A stretch of DNA of 64,000 nucleotides, taken from the NCBI RefSeq assembly GCF_000735345.1, contig NZ_JMPJ01000053.1, positions 124,001 to 188,000 on the forward strand, read 5' to 3'. The position numbers and the translations under genes were made by a program. Source of the DNA: Ewingella americana ATCC 33852. GTDB taxonomy: Bacteria; Pseudomonadota; Gammaproteobacteria; Enterobacterales; Enterobacteriaceae. This document shows, piece by piece, positions 1 through 10,853 of the stretch (positions are counted from its first letter, which is position 1; every line of letters starts with the position of its first letter). Below the pieces are notes generated by a model. That model did not search any database and had not been told where the DNA came from. It was given only the letters and a program-made list of their open reading frames with translations.

Positions 1-23
1 TATTACTGAGGAGTTTTTAGAAA

Positions 24-1115
<1,092 letters not shown>

Positions 1116-1191
1116 AAACGGCGAGTCCGTATAAAACGAAGAGTAACTAACTGGTTGGTTTAAAAGCCATTAGTGCAAAAAATCAACCATT

Positions 1192-1225
1192 GCGGCAGCC
1201 GCCCCTCCGGCTGCCGCTTTTTTTG
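1192..1225 (+). terminator. Rho-independent terminator after nemA
   Basis: A perfect 10-bp GC-rich stem (1192-1201 with 1208-1217) with a 6-base loop is followed by a run of seven T. It separates nemA from gloA, although read-through into gloA is common in relatives. Confidence 0.85.
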
Positions 1226-1288
1226 CCTGAATCCCCATAATCAGTTAGTCTGTTATCTATTACCTACCCCCTGCATTCAGAGGACATT

Positions 1289-1696
1289 ATGCGCTTACTT
1301 CATACCATGCTTCGTGTTGGCGACCTGCAACGCTCCATCAATTTCTACACCGATGTTTTGGGCATGCGCCTGCTGCGTACCAGCGAAAATACTGAATACA
1401 AATACTCCCTGGCCTTCGTCGGTTACACCGATGAGAGCGAAGGTGCGGTTATCGAACTGACCTACAACTGGGGTGTGGAAAGCTATGATCTGGGCTCGGC
1501 CTATGGTCACATCGCCCTTGGCGTAGACAACGTTGCCCAGACTTGCGAAGACATCCGCAAAGCCGGTGGTAACGTGACTCGCGAAGCTGGCCCGGTGAAA
1601 GGCGGTTCTACCATCATCGCTTTCGTCGAAGATCCAGACGGTTATAAAATCGAGCTGATCGAATCCAAACACGCGGGTCAGGGTCTGGGTCACTAA
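1289..1696 (+). CDS. gloA: lactoylglutathione lyase (glyoxalase I)
   Basis: Glyoxalase I converts the hemithioacetal of methylglyoxal and glutathione to S-lactoylglutathione. The protein is 135 aa, the same length as in E. coli. All four metal ligands sit at the E. coli positions: His5, Glu56, His74 and Glu122. The two beta-alpha-beta-beta-beta modules of the VOC fold are intact. An AGAGGA Shine-Dalgarno precedes the ATG. Placement after nemA matches the known detoxification neighbourhood, where NemR responds to methylglyoxal-type electrophiles. Confidence 0.97.
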   Translation: MRLLHTMLRVGDLQRSINFYTDVLGMRLLRTSENTEYKYSLAFVGYTDESEGAVIELTYNWGVESYDLGSAYGHIALGVDNVAQTCEDIRKAGGNVTREAGPVKGGSTIIAFVEDPDGYKIELIESKHAGQGLGH

Positions 1697-1713
1697 TCCC
1701 GCTTTCCGCTAAC

Positions 1714-1737
1714 AAGGGCGCATAAGCGCCCTTTTTT
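1714..1737 (+). terminator. Rho-independent terminator after gloA
   Basis: An 8-bp stem AAGGGCGC/GCGCCCTT (1714-1721 with 1726-1733) with an ATAA loop runs into a T tract. Confidence 0.85.
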
Positions 1738-1819
1738 GTTGCCCTTTTTTCCTCCCCTCCTGCAACTGACAGAAAAATTTGTCATAATGCCGGCTGAATT
1801 CGATGAAGATAAGAAGCTA

Positions 1820-2500
1820 ATGGCCGAGAATAGTGACATTAACGCCCTGAGAGGCCGATTTCGTGGTTTTTATCCCGTAGTTATCGATGTTGAAACCGCA
1901 GGATTTAATGCCCAAACCGATGCGCTGCTAGAAATTGCCGCCATTACTTTAAAGATGGATGAAGAGGGTTGGCTGGAGAGCGACGAAACGTTGCACTTCC
2001 ACGTCGAGCCTTTCGAAGGATCCATTCTGGTGCCAGAGGCGCTGGCCTTTAACGGCATCGACCCGACCAATCCCCTGCGCGGCGCGGTGAGCGAGTACGA
2101 TGCGCTGCACGCGATTTTCAAAGCCATTCGCAAAGGCATGAAAGAGCAGAACTGCAACCGGGCGATCATCGTGGCGCACAATGCCAACTTCGATCACAGC
2201 TTCCTGATGGCCGCCGCAGAGCGCGCCGGGCTGAAACGCAACCCTTTCCACCCTTTTGCCACTTTCGATACCGCCGCACTCAGCGGATTGGTGCTCGGGC
2301 AGACGGTGTTAGCGAAGGCCTGTATCAGCGCCGGGATGGTGTTCGACAGCAGTCAGGCGCACTCTGCGCTGTATGACACCGAGCAGACCGCCAAACTGTT
2401 CTGTGAGTTGGTAAACCGTTGGAAACGCCTTGGCGGCTGGCCATTGCCGGTGGGCGATGAGACTGAAGCCTCTTGCGAGACGGACAGCGAAGCAGAATAA
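1820..2500 (+). CDS. rnt: ribonuclease T
   Basis: DEDDh-family 3'-5' exoribonuclease that matures tRNA, 5S and 23S rRNA 3' ends. I chose the ATG at 1820 (226 aa), not the longer frame from 1736. With this start the catalytic acids in IDVETAG fall at Asp23 and Glu25, the E. coli numbering, and the longer N-terminal extension is not family-like. The conserved NANFDHSF segment, [12 protein letters not shown] and the C-terminal [13 protein letters not shown] carrying the catalytic His and Asp are present. In E. coli lhr follows directly. Here a terminator and convergent grxD follow instead. Confidence 0.96.
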   Translation: MAENSDINALRGRFRGFYPVVIDVETAGFNAQTDALLEIAAITLKMDEEGWLESDETLHFHVEPFEGSILVPEALAFNGIDPTNPLRGAVSEYDALHAIFKAIRKGMKEQNCNRAIIVAHNANFDHSFLMAAAERAGLKRNPFHPFATFDTAALSGLVLGQTVLAKACISAGMVFDSSQAHSALYDTEQTAKLFCELVNRWKRLGGWPLPVGDETEASCETDSEAE

Positions 2501-2535
2501 CTGGCCTCAGTCAGAACTAATCGGAACAAATAGAT

Positions 2536-2570
2536 AAAAAAAGAGCGGCTCAGATGGCCGCTCTTTTTAT
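2536..2570. terminator. bidirectional terminator between rnt and grxD
   Basis: The stem AGAGCGGC/GCCGCTCT (2542-2549 with 2557-2564) has A-rich and T-rich flanks, so it can stop transcription of both convergent genes. Confidence 0.85.
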
Positions 2571-2600
2571 TTTCTCTGCTGTTACAGCGGGAGCCTGAAA

Positions 2601-2954
2601 TTACTCAGGTTGCTGCTCTTCAGAAGATTTGTATTTCTCAGCAGTTTCTTTGATCAGCTGCTGCAGCTCACCGCGCTGATACATTTCAATTACGATGTCA
2701 CAACCACCGACCAGCTCACCATCAACCCACAGCTGCGGGAAGGTTGGCCAGTTAGCAAATTTTGGCATTTCAGCGCGGATATCTGGGTTTTGCAGGATAT
2801 CAACGTAAGCGAAACGCTCACCACAGGCAGAAAGAGCCTGAACAGCCTGAGCCGAGAAACCGCAGCTTGGCAGCTTAGGTGAACCTTTCATGTACAGAAG
2901 GATTGGGTTTTCGGAAACCTGCTTCTGGATTTTTTCAATAGTTGGTGTGGTCAT
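2601..2954 (-). CDS. grxD: monothiol glutaredoxin 4 (Grx4)
   Basis: Monothiol glutaredoxin that binds or transfers [2Fe-2S] clusters as a glutathione-ligated dimer, often with BolA. The start is the ATG at 2954, giving 117 aa (E. coli 115). A GAGGAAG Shine-Dalgarno lies just upstream, whereas a start at 2993 would add residues not found in the family. The CGFS active site has Cys31 and is preceded by YMKGSPKLPS. The glutathione-binding WPTFPQLWVDGELVGGCDI region is intact, and the tail is the usual acidic, charged one. Confidence 0.96.
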   Translation of the reverse strand: MTTPTIEKIQKQVSENPILLYMKGSPKLPSCGFSAQAVQALSACGERFAYVDILQNPDIRAEMPKFANWPTFPQLWVDGELVGGCDIVIEMYQRGELQQLIKETAEKYKSSEEQQPE

Positions 2955-3438
2955 TTCTTGCTTCCTCAAGCCAAAGCTGGCTGTCACGGTCATTACTCAT
3001 TATGCGCAGGCTGCTTATGGGAACCCGCAGCCTTTGTCGCTTGTCTTCTATTGTAACGATGGCTGGCATGGGATAAAAACGCCATTTTTTGCAGGGTTTT
3101 TCTCCTCTGCGCCATGCATTATTTAACTGCCTGTGCCATTTTTATTAAAATGCCTAACAGGTCTCAAAAATAAACTGGCATTCAGAATAACATTTTTGCC
3201 GAACAAATTTAACTGCCGAATTAGTCATGCGCACGGCATAGAGCATTATTTCAACCCACTGAAATATGGTGCTTTTAAAACCGTTTAATGACTATTTTCT
3301 CAGCATTTAAAAAGCTATTAACTTTTTCTCACAATATGATCTAGAATCGAGGCATTTCGTGCTGTTTTGTCCGGTTCATTTGGGCAATACTCTGACATCT
3401 CTGATGTTTAACTTTGGGCCAATATTGGTAACGACGCC
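2955..3438. other. grxD-mepH divergent intergenic region
   Basis: A 484-bp AT-rich gap with no convincing gene. A plausible sigma70 promoter for mepH is TTAACT, an 18-base spacer, then TAGAAT at 3342-3347. No Fur, CRP or other strong palindrome was noticed. Confidence 0.5.
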
Positions 3439-4299
3439 ATGCGTTTATTGATTACGCTTTCCGTACTGCTATTTACCCAGCTATTTCTCAATTTGGCGCA
3501 TGCAGCGCCAAATGCTAACGTTTCCGCCGATCAGAAGAAAAGCCACGTGAGTCAGGCTAAACCCGATGAGCGCCGAAAGCGAAAAGCCGTGGCCAAGACC
3601 AGTAAAAAGTCTAAGGCAGAGCCGGTAAAAGAAGAGAAAACCAAAAGTACCAAGACCAAAGAAACGAAAAAGGCCGCACCGGCCAAGCTTGCTCACCACT
3701 CGCGAGCTGAAAAGAAAACCGCCAAAGTCGCGCTACACAAAACCGAAACAAAAAAAGAAAGTCGAACAAAACTGGCGAAGAACGAAACGAAAAAGAACGG
3801 CAAAAAAGCTTACGGGCGTCACCGAGGTGACAAAGACGTTCTGGCAAAAAACAGTAAACCTATAACATTAAGCGCCGCGCACAAGAAACGTTACCAACAC
3901 GCGCAGCAGACAGCGATGACCAAGTTGATGCATCAGGTTGGCAAACCTTATCGCTGGGGTGGTACCTCACCGAATACCGGGTTTGATTGCAGTGGTTTAG
4001 TGTATTACGCCTATAAAGATTTGATTCGCATTAAAATGCCACGCACCGCGAACGAAATGTACCACCTTCGCGACGCAGCGCCGGTTAAGCGCGGTGAACT
4101 GGAGAGCGGCGATTTAGTCTTCTTCCGCATCAGCAAGCGCGGCGCAGCAGACCACGTGGGCGTCTATCTCGGCAACGGCAAGTTTATTCAGTCACCGCGA
4201 ACCGGTGAAGATATTAAAATCACCTCACTGGGTGATGATTACTGGCAAGATCACTATGTTGGCGCGCGTCGCGTTATGACGCCTAAAACGATTCGTTAA
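3439..4299 (+). CDS. mepH: peptidoglycan DD-endopeptidase, NlpC/P60 family (MepH)
   Basis: Murein DD-endopeptidase that cuts D-Ala-mDAP crosslinks to allow cell-wall growth. Length is 286 aa. A signal peptide with cleavage near residues 22-23 (LAHAA) is followed by a strongly Lys/Thr/Ala-rich linker at about 30-145, then a C-terminal NlpC/P60 domain. That domain has catalytic Cys184 in GFDCSGLVYYAY, His in ADHVGVYLG, and GDLVFFRI. The basic linker is longer and more charged than the catalytic core needs and probably contacts anionic cell-wall polymers (inference). Gene order grxD-mepH-(sodB)-ynhF-purR supports the name. Confidence 0.92.
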   Translation: MRLLITLSVLLFTQLFLNLAHAAPNANVSADQKKSHVSQAKPDERRKRKAVAKTSKKSKAEPVKEEKTKSTKTKETKKAAPAKLAHHSRAEKKTAKVALHKTETKKESRTKLAKNETKKNGKKAYGRHRGDKDVLAKNSKPITLSAAHKKRYQHAQQTAMTKLMHQVGKPYRWGGTSPNTGFDCSGLVYYAYKDLIRIKMPRTANEMYHLRDAAPVKRGELESGDLVFFRISKRGAADHVGVYLGNGKFIQSPRTGEDIKITSLGDDYWQDHYVGARRVMTPKTIR

Positions 4300-4391
4300 G
4301 TCAGCTCCACCGCTAATCAGTCACTGAATAGCATTTAACGAAACGCTTATGAAGTTGTTGAGTTACCAAGACGGCATAAAGTTGGAAAACA

Positions 4392-4427
4392 AAAAGGGCG
4401 ACCTCAGTGATGGGGTCGCCCTTTTCT
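4392..4427 (+). terminator. Rho-independent terminator after mepH
   Basis: A 12-bp stem (4392-4403 with 4414-4425) has a 10-base loop and ends in a T run. Its A-rich left side could also serve the convergent ynhF. Confidence 0.85.
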
Positions 4428-4516
4428 CTATCTATCAATTTATTTATCTATAACGACGTCTAGATCTATTACCGAACACGATTTAACGCGCCTAACCCCT
4501 GATCGCAAACAGAGGA

Positions 4517-4606
4517 TTAGTGCATTACCGCCGTAAAGCTAAAAGCCAAAATCATAGCTAATGCGCCGACTGTCGTGATCAATGCGAATTTCAGATTGCT
4601 GTCCAT
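4517..4606 (-). CDS. ynhF: 29-residue inner-membrane protein YnhF
   Basis: A very short gene. The ATG at 4606 sits behind a strong GAAGGAG Shine-Dalgarno and encodes exactly 29 residues, MDSNLKFALITT to FTAVMH, with one hydrophobic helix. E. coli YnhF is also 29 aa, lies at the same place beside purR, and shares the pattern M-S/D-x-x-LKF-x-L-x-TT ... LTA/FTA-x-x-H. Its function is not known beyond membrane localisation. The open frame extends upstream to 4792, but that extension lacks a ribosome site and any family resemblance. Confidence 0.88.
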   Translation of the reverse strand: MDSNLKFALITTVGALAMILAFSFTAVMH

Positions 4607-4880
4607 TAAAACTCCTTCTGGATCAAATGCGGCCACGTTGTAAGCCATACAGTTTGTGTGCCAAAGCAGTTTCTCACAGTTCCAGGCTAAAATCCCGTGA
4701 TCATTCCCTGCCTTAACAAGACTTTTTACTTTCCCTTTTCCACAATATAAGAGAAAATTCGCGGTTACCACGCTGCGTGCCGGTCGATTCATCCCGATGT
4801 TCTTTCAGACAGTTGTCCTTTTCTGAAAAACCCACCAACGATTTCACTGCGCTTTTATTATTCAGCAGTCAAATCCACGC

Positions 4881-4896
4881 AGGCAAACGATTAACA
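4881..4896. promoter_or_regulatory. candidate PurR operator (autoregulation)
   Basis: AGGCAAACGATTAACA resembles the PurR consensus built on ACGCAAACGTTTGCGT. It sits about 50 bases before purR, where E. coli has its autoregulatory operator. Match judged by eye. Confidence 0.6.
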
Positions 4897-4942
4897 TAAT
4901 GCTAACGTGCCAGAGCACGTCGGTACAGGAGTCATTCTTTTC

Positions 4943-5968
4943 ATGGCAACGATAAAAGATGTCGCAAAGCGGGCTGGCGTTTCCACCACTACCGTGTCGC
5001 ACGTCATCAATAAAACACGTTTCGTCGCCGAAGAAACTAAAGCCGCCGTGCAGACTGCCATTAAAGAGCTGCACTACTCGCCTAGCGCCGTGGCCCGCAG
5101 CCTCAAGGTTAATAACACCAAGTCTATCGGCCTGTTGGCAACGTCCAGTGAAGCGCCTTACTTCGCCGAAGTGATTGAAGCCGTAGAAAACAGCTGCTTC
5201 GCCAAAGGCTATACGCTGATTTTATGTAACTCACACAATAACCTCGACAAGCAACAAGCCTATCTGGCGATGCTGGCGCAAAAGCGCGTCGACGGCTTAT
5301 TGGTGATGTGCGCCGAATACCCGGACGCCCTGCTGGACATGCTCGAAGAGTATCGCTCAATCCCAATGGTGGTGATGGACTGGGGCGAAGCGCGTAAGAA
5401 TTTCACCGACAGCATTATTGATAACGCCTTTGAAGGCGGCTACATGGCCGGGCGCTACCTGATTGAACGCGGTCACCGCGATATCGGCGTGATCCCTGGG
5501 CAGTTGGCGCGTAACACCGGCGGCGGCCGCTTCCAAGGCTTCGTCAAAGCCTTAACCGAAGCCAATATTCCGCTGCGCGAAGAGTGGGTGGTTCAAGGGG
5601 ATTTCGAGCCGGAATCTGGCTATCAGGCGATGCACAAGATTCTGATGCAGAAGCAACGCCCGACCGCGGTGTTCTGCGGCGGCGACGTGATGGCCATGGG
5701 AGCAATCTGCGCCGCTGACGAAATGGGCCTGCGCGTGCCGCAAGACATCTCGGTGATTGGCTATGATAACGTGCGTAACGCGCGCTACTTCTCCCCTGCC
5801 CTGACCACCATCCACCAGCCGAAAGAGCGTCTGGGCGAGATGGCCTTCACCATGCTGCTCGACCGTATTGTCAGCAAGCGCGAAGAGTCACAGACCATTG
5901 AGGTTCACCCGAAACTGGTTGAACGCCGCTCAGTAGCCGACGGCCCGTATCGCGACTATCGTCGTTAA
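4943..5968 (+). CDS. purR: purine repressor PurR
   Basis: LacI/GalR-family repressor that binds hypoxanthine or guanine and represses purine biosynthesis genes. With the ATG at 4943 it is 341 aa, equal to E. coli. The N-terminal helix-turn-helix is [20 protein letters not shown] (residues 2-21), followed by the hinge around [11 protein letters not shown] and a periplasmic-binding-like effector domain. The earlier in-frame start at 4907 adds 12 residues before the family start and is not used. A PurR-like operator lies at 4881-4896, and a terminator closes the gene at 6001. Confidence 0.97.
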   Translation: MATIKDVAKRAGVSTTTVSHVINKTRFVAEETKAAVQTAIKELHYSPSAVARSLKVNNTKSIGLLATSSEAPYFAEVIEAVENSCFAKGYTLILCNSHNNLDKQQAYLAMLAQKRVDGLLVMCAEYPDALLDMLEEYRSIPMVVMDWGEARKNFTDSIIDNAFEGGYMAGRYLIERGHRDIGVIPGQLARNTGGGRFQGFVKALTEANIPLREEWVVQGDFEPESGYQAMHKILMQKQRPTAVFCGGDVMAMGAICAADEMGLRVPQDISVIGYDNVRNARYFSPALTTIHQPKERLGEMAFTMLLDRIVSKREESQTIEVHPKLVERRSVADGPYRDYRR

Positions 5969-6000
5969 TAGCGCGCCGCGAATAAGATAGTCAACCGACC

Positions 6001-6028
6001 AACGCCTGCTCTCACGCAGGCGTTTTTA
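6001..6028 (+). terminator. terminator between purR and punR
   Basis: The stem AACGCCTGC/GCAGGCGTT (6001-6009 with 6016-6024) is followed by TTTTT. Its end overlaps the last codon of convergent punR. Confidence 0.85.
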
Positions 6029-6931
6029 ATTGCGCAGCCACTCCTGATTCATGGTTTCGCTGTCTCCAAGGTAGTCCAGCAGCCACGCCAGCGCGGGCGA
6101 TTGGTTGCTTTGGTCCCACGTCAGGCAGCAGGCGCTTTCCGGGAAATCCGTAGCCAGCTGCAAAACGCGAAGCTTATCCTGCTCGAGCCATTGATCCACC
6201 ATATGCACCGGCATCATGCCAACGCACAACCCGGCACACAGACACTCAATGGCGCAGGTCCAGTCCGGCACCACGAGGCGACGCTGGTTATCTAAAGTCC
6301 AGGTGTCGCGCTTGGGCAAGTTGCGCGAGGTGTCTTCCAGACATAGCGCGGGGTATTCTCGCAGTTGGTCGTCAATCAGCGGCGCGGGCAATGCCGCCAG
6401 CGGATGGCTCGGGCTGACCACGCAGTGCCAGTCCATAAAGCCCATGTCGCGAAAGCTGAAACGCCCGCCGGTCGGCACCGCGCGAGTGGCGCCGATGGCG
6501 ACGTCGGCACGGCCATCAACCAGCGCGTCCCACACGCCGTTAAACACTTCGGAATGAATAATCAGCTCAGTATCGGGAAAGGTGCGATAGAAGTCGGTCA
6601 CCAGCCGCCGCGCCCTTTCTGGCTTGACGATACGGTCAACCGCCACGTTGAGCTGGCCGCGCCAGCCGTTTGCCACCTGCTGGCACTGGCGGCGGGTCGC
6701 CATCATTTTTTTGATAAGCAACCGCGCATCATCGACGAAAACCTGCCCGGCGGGGGTTAATTCCACATCACGGTGACGGCGCTCAAACAGCGGCACGGCC
6801 AGCCACTGCTCGAGTTGGCGGACGGTATAACTCACCGCCGAGGGCACGCGGTGCAGTTCTGCAGCCGCCGCGCTAAAACTGCCGGTGCGCGCCACGGCGT
6901 CCACCACTTCTAACGAGTATTCTGACCACAT
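6026..6931 (-). CDS. punR: LysR-type regulator of purine nucleoside export
   Basis: LysR-family activator (YdhB/PunR in E. coli), 301 aa. It has an N-terminal winged helix-turn-helix at about residues 5-65 (YSLEVVDAVARTGSFSAAAA) and a LysR substrate-binding domain beyond residue 90. It is divergent from punC with 157 bp between the start codons, the usual LysR target layout. The family regulator controls the adjacent adenosine/nucleoside transporter. The specific ligand here is inferred from synteny. Confidence 0.9.
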   Translation of the reverse strand: MWSEYSLEVVDAVARTGSFSAAAAELHRVPSAVSYTVRQLEQWLAVPLFERRHRDVELTPAGQVFVDDARLLIKKMMATRRQCQQVANGWRGQLNVAVDRIVKPERARRLVTDFYRTFPDTELIIHSEVFNGVWDALVDGRADVAIGATRAVPTGGRFSFRDMGFMDWHCVVSPSHPLAALPAPLIDDQLREYPALCLEDTSRNLPKRDTWTLDNQRRLVVPDWTCAIECLCAGLCVGMMPVHMVDQWLEQDKLRVLQLATDFPESACCLTWDQSNQSPALAWLLDYLGDSETMNQEWLRN

Positions 6932-7088
6932 TTCATTCGCCCTCGGCTTGCTTTCAATTTTTTTGATACATCACTGCAAATATTAGCGTTTCACAAGGGC
7001 TTTACCAAACACTTAAACTTCTAGGCGTTTTCCTGCAATTTTTGCCATCGCGTAACCTCATTGATACATCGCATTTAAGAAGAGAAAA

Positions 7089-8303
7089 ATGAAACCCTCC
7101 TTTGGATTTATGCTCTACCTCGCCGGGCTGAGTATGCTGGGCTTTTTAGCCACCGATATGTACCTGCCTGCATTCAGCGCAATGCAAACCTCTTTAGTCA
7201 CCACGCCGGGCCTGATCAGCGCCAGCCTGAGTATCTTCTTGGGCGGCTTTGCTATTGGGCAACTGGTCTGGGGGCCGCTCTCCGACCGTCTGGGTCGCCG
7301 ACCTGTGTTGATTGCCGGGCTGACGCTGTTCGCGCTGGGCTGCCTCGGCATGCTGTGGGTGGAAAACATTTATCTGCTGCTCGCCCTGCGCTTCCTGCAA
7401 GCCATCGGCGTGTGTGCCGCGGCAGTGAGCTGGCAGGCGCTGGTGGTTGACCGCTACTCGTCTGACGTGGCGAAACGCACCTTTGCGACTATCATGCCGC
7501 TGGTCGCGCTCTCTCCGGCGCTGGCCCCGCTGCTGGGCGCATGGGTACTCAACCATTTCGACTGGCAGGCTATTTTTGCCTTGCTGTTGGCGGTTGGCGT
7601 GCTGCTGCTGGCCTTCTCTTTTGGCATTAAAGAAGCCAAAAAAGCCAGTGATGAGAAAAAAGCGGACAACATCAGCTTCTTCCGCCTGATGGCTTCGCCA
7701 GCGTTTAGCGGCAACGTGATGATTTACGCCGCCTGCTCGGCAGGTTTCTTTGCCTGGCTGACGGGTTCGCCATTTATTTTAAGTGATATGGGCTATACGC
7801 CGGGAGTGATTGGTCTGAGCTATGTTCCGCAGACGATTGCGTTCTTGGTGGGGGGATTTGGTTGTCGTTTGCTGATCGCCAAAATTGACGGAAACCGCAT
7901 TCTGCCTTGCCTGCTAGCGGGTTATACCCTGAGCGTCGTGGCACTTTATCTGGTGGCCACCCTGACTCACGCCACGCTCATTACCCTGCTGATCCCCTTC
8001 TGTTTGATGGCTTTGGTGAATGGTGCGTGCTATCCAATTGTTGTAGCAAATGCATTAATGTCATTTCCTGCTAATACAGGCAAGGCTGCTGCACTGCAAA
8101 ATACACTACAATTAGGTTTGTGTTTTGTTGCCAGCCTATTGGTTTCCACTTTTATTGCCCTGCCACTTCTGGCTACGGTGACGGTGATGCTTGGTACCGT
8201 CGTCTTGGTTGGATTGGGATTTTTTATGGCCAAAAAAGGGGAACATCAGGCGGCTGCGTCGGCGGTGACTGGCGGAGGTGAATTATCACGAAACGATGCT
8301 TAA
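7089..8303 (+). CDS. punC: MFS purine nucleoside transporter PunC
   Basis: Twelve-helix major facilitator of the Bcr/CflA drug:H+ antiporter family, 404 aa (E. coli YdhC/PunC 403). The conserved MFS loop is [16 protein letters not shown] at about residues 62-77, and a motif resembling the antiporter signature occurs in helix 5 ([14 protein letters not shown]). E. coli PunC takes part in adenosine and related nucleoside transport under PunR control. The divergent punR neighbour supports the same role here. The 3' end (about 8030-8220) is more AT-rich than the rest of the gene. Confidence 0.9.
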   Translation: MKPSFGFMLYLAGLSMLGFLATDMYLPAFSAMQTSLVTTPGLISASLSIFLGGFAIGQLVWGPLSDRLGRRPVLIAGLTLFALGCLGMLWVENIYLLLALRFLQAIGVCAAAVSWQALVVDRYSSDVAKRTFATIMPLVALSPALAPLLGAWVLNHFDWQAIFALLLAVGVLLLAFSFGIKEAKKASDEKKADNISFFRLMASPAFSGNVMIYAACSAGFFAWLTGSPFILSDMGYTPGVIGLSYVPQTIAFLVGGFGCRLLIAKIDGNRILPCLLAGYTLSVVALYLVATLTHATLITLLIPFCLMALVNGACYPIVVANALMSFPANTGKAAALQNTLQLGLCFVASLLVSTFIALPLLATVTVMLGTVVLVGLGFFMAKKGEHQAAASAVTGGGELSRNDA

Positions 8304-8377
8304 CATGCTAACGGATCGTCATAATTACCCACTGTAACAATCACTTAAAGTATATGCTCGCCCCGCACGATTTATTA

Positions 8378-8406
8378 TTGAGAATGCGGAAAGGCGGGCT
8401 TATACT
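8378..8406 (+). promoter_or_regulatory. probable distal (sigma70) promoter of cfa
   Basis: TTGAGA at 8378-8383, a 17-base spacer and TATACT at 8401-8406 form a good sigma70 promoter. Initiation near 8413 would give a leader of about 250 nt, comparable with the long sRNA-regulated cfa leader of E. coli (about 210 nt). Beyond this promoter I see no gene in the 363-bp punC-cfa gap. Confidence 0.65.
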
Positions 8407-8666
8407 CAATCGAACCTAAAAAAATAACATTTTTCCAAAACTTTTATCACAACTTGTTGTCGATGCGGGGAGTGCATCACACTTTATAAAATGGATTTTT
8501 CACCCATAATCTTAGTGGCAGTGGGTGTTCTTCTAATAATTTCCTCTGTTCATAGTCGCATATCAGACAAGGCGGATTAACCGTCTGTTCTCATAATGAC
8601 CTGCGTAAATTGCCTAATGTTTTCATGGCAGGTTAATAAGTCAGAAGAGAAAGTGATGGAGAAGCT

Positions 8667-9818
8667 ATGAGTTCATCGTGTGTAGAAGACCTGAGTATTC
8701 AAGATAATCAATGGTATCGAATCGCCAATGAAATGCTCGGGATGGCCGATATCCAGATTAACGGTACTCGACCTTTTGATATCAAAGTAAAAAATCCTGA
8801 TTTCTTTAAGCGTGTTTTGCAGGAAGGTTCTTTGGGTCTGGGCGAAAGTTATATGGACGGTTGGTGGGAATGCGAACGTCTCGATATGTTCTTCCAGCGG
8901 GTCATTAACGCCGGTCTTGAGAGTAAACTTCCGCGCCATTTTAAAGATACACTCCGCATTGCAGCCGCACGGCTAACCAACCTTCAATCCAGAAAACGCG
9001 CCTGGATTGTGGGTAAAGAGCATTATGACTTGGGCAACGACTTGTTCAGCCTAATGCTAGACCCTTATATGCAATATTCCTGCGCATACTGGAAAGAGGC
9101 AACGACTCTCGAACAGGCTCAGGAAGCAAAATTAAAAATGATTTGCGATAAGCTGCAATTGAAGCCGGGCATGCGCTTGCTCGACATCGGCTGTGGCTGG
9201 GGTGGGCTTTCTGAATTCGCAGCGAAAAATTACGGCGTTAGCGTCGTTGGGGTAACTATTTCGGCTGAGCAACAAAAAATGGCTCAAGAGCGCTGCAAAG
9301 GGCTCGACGTCACTATTTTGCTGCAAGACTACCGTGACCTGAACGATCAGTTTGATCGTATTGTGTCCGTGGGCATGTTCGAACACGTGGGTCCGAAGAA
9401 TTATCAGACTTACTTCAACGTGGCGAAACGCAATATTAAGCCTGACGGTTTATTCCTTCTGCATACGATTGGTTCGAATAAAACCGACCTGAACGTTGAT
9501 CCGTGGATCGATAAGTACATTTTCCCTAATGGCTGCTTGCCTTCCGTTCAGCAAATCGCGCAAACCAGCGAATCACTGTTTGTGATGGAAGATTGGCACA
9601 ACATCGGGGCGGATTACGACCGGACGCTGATGGCTTGGTATGAACGTTTCCAGCAGGCGTGGCCTTCTCTGGCAGAACGCTACGGCGATCGCTTCTACAG
9701 AATGTTTACCTACTATCTCAACGCCTGTGCCGGGGCATTCCGCGCCCGTGACATTCAGTTGTGGCAGGTGGTATTCAGCGCGCAAGGCGTCGAAGGCGGT
9801 ATTCGCGTTCCACGCTAA
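8667..9818 (+). CDS. cfa: cyclopropane-fatty-acyl-phospholipid synthase
   Basis: Transfers a methylene group from S-adenosylmethionine to cis double bonds of membrane phospholipid acyl chains in stationary phase. Length is 383 aa (E. coli 382). There is an N-terminal lipid-binding domain to about residue 110, then a Rossmann methyltransferase with the SAM motif LLDIGCGWGG at 171-180. Cys139 in YSCAYW lies in the bicarbonate/active-site region, and ACAGAFRARDIQLWQ lies near the C terminus. The AGAGAAAG Shine-Dalgarno is a little distant from the ATG. A bidirectional terminator separates it from ribC. Confidence 0.97.
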   Translation: MSSSCVEDLSIQDNQWYRIANEMLGMADIQINGTRPFDIKVKNPDFFKRVLQEGSLGLGESYMDGWWECERLDMFFQRVINAGLESKLPRHFKDTLRIAAARLTNLQSRKRAWIVGKEHYDLGNDLFSLMLDPYMQYSCAYWKEATTLEQAQEAKLKMICDKLQLKPGMRLLDIGCGWGGLSEFAAKNYGVSVVGVTISAEQQKMAQERCKGLDVTILLQDYRDLNDQFDRIVSVGMFEHVGPKNYQTYFNVAKRNIKPDGLFLLHTIGSNKTDLNVDPWIDKYIFPNGCLPSVQQIAQTSESLFVMEDWHNIGADYDRTLMAWYERFQQAWPSLAERYGDRFYRMFTYYLNACAGAFRARDIQLWQVVFSAQGVEGGIRVPR

Positions 9819-9829
9819 GTGACAGACGA

Positions 9830-9866
9830 AAAAAAGCCGGACAGTGATGAGCTGCCCGGCTTTTTT
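9830..9866. terminator. bidirectional terminator between cfa and ribC
   Basis: The stem 9836-9844 with 9852-9860 (one mismatch) is flanked by an A run on the left and a T run on the right, so it serves both convergent genes. Confidence 0.85.
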
Positions 9867-9892
9867 ATTGCGCTAATTTTATATTTGGCGAA

Positions 9893-10549
9893 TTACTGGT
9901 CTTGCTGCTCGGCCAGCGCCTGCGCGGTAGCCATGGCGGCTTCGCGGCTTGCTAACACGCGCTCGACGGTGTCAACAATCGCTTGGGTCTGCGGGTCGAT
10001 TTCAATATTGATTTTATCGCCCAGACGTTTCGCGCCTAAAGTGGTTCTTTGCAGCGTTTCAGGAATTAAATGCACGCAGAAACGGGTTTTGGTTACTTCG
10101 CCGACGGTCAGGCTAATTCCATCAATGCCGATGAAACCTTTATGCAGCACATATTTCATTAAATCTTCGTGCGGCATGCGGAACCAGATTTGACGGTTAT
10201 TTTCTGAGGTCAAAATTTTCGCCACTTCCGCCGTACAAATAATATGCCCGGACATTAAATGGCCGCCGATTTCATCATCGAAGCGCGCCGCGCGTTCCAA
10301 ATTCACTTCAGAGCCGGGCTGTAAATCGCCAAGGTTAGTCAGACGAAGCGTCTCTTTAACCAAGTCAAAACTGACCAGATCGCCATTCACTTCGGTCACT
10401 GTCAGGCAGCAGCCGTTGTGCGCGACGGATGCGCCCAGCTCTAAGTTGTCCAGCATGTGGGCTGGCATTTTCACTGCGTGGGTGCGGAAATTAGGTTTTT
10501 CATCGATGGACACCAGTGTTCCTGTGCCCTGAACAATACCGGTAAACAT
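9893..10549 (-). CDS. ribC: riboflavin synthase alpha chain
   Basis: Catalyses dismutation of two 6,7-dimethyl-8-ribityllumazine molecules into riboflavin. Length is 218 aa (E. coli RibC, also called RibE, 213). It starts with the diagnostic [10 protein letters not shown] and consists of two similar beta-barrel halves. The N-barrel has the ligand loop NGCCLTV, and the C-barrel repeats it as [10 protein letters not shown] after GHIICTAEV. The C-terminal helix ends in a Gln-rich tail. It is divergent from mdtK. No FMN riboswitch-like leader was recognised upstream. Confidence 0.96.
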   Translation of the reverse strand: MFTGIVQGTGTLVSIDEKPNFRTHAVKMPAHMLDNLELGASVAHNGCCLTVTEVNGDLVSFDLVKETLRLTNLGDLQPGSEVNLERAARFDDEIGGHLMSGHIICTAEVAKILTSENNRQIWFRMPHEDLMKYVLHKGFIGIDGISLTVGEVTKTRFCVHLIPETLQRTTLGAKRLGDKINIEIDPQTQAIVDTVERVLASREAAMATAQALAEQQDQ

Positions 10550-10682
10550 AGGTCATGCCTCATTAAATGCTTGCTCTCTTATCCGTCAGTTTGCCGCAGA
10601 ATTGAGGGAAAGCCAAATCAATGAACCTAAAATATCAACCCGATTTAAAAGCGCATTATTTAACTCGACATTCACAGCTTTA

Positions 10683-10710
10683 TTGCTTAAAAAATCTTAA
10701 GATGTACAAT
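10683..10710 (+). promoter_or_regulatory. probable mdtK promoter
   Basis: TTGCTT (10683-10688), a 16-base spacer and TACAAT (10705-10710). Initiation near 10717 would leave a leader of about 210 nt before mdtK. Confidence 0.55.
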
Positions 10711-10736
10711 CTTCGGGCTATTTCCCGCTATTTTAG

Positions 10737-10853
10737 CGTCATGTTTTTCATGACGTTTTCTAAATTTAATCACTGTCCAACGTGGTTGGAGTTTCGGTAA
10801 TACAGCACGTAAAGCGCCTTTGGGCTTGTTCCTTAATGAATATTCATAAGGAA
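10737..10853 (+). other. structured mdtK 5' leader with two hairpins
   Basis: Hairpin 1 is a perfect 7-bp stem CGTCATG/CATGACG (10737-10743 with 10749-10755) with a TTTTT loop, followed by TTTTC, so it resembles a weak terminator shortly after the likely start site. Hairpin 2 at 10829-10853 is an almost perfect inverted repeat with one bulged A. The rest of the 379-bp ribC-mdtK gap shows nothing else. No riboswitch class was recognised. Confidence 0.5.
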
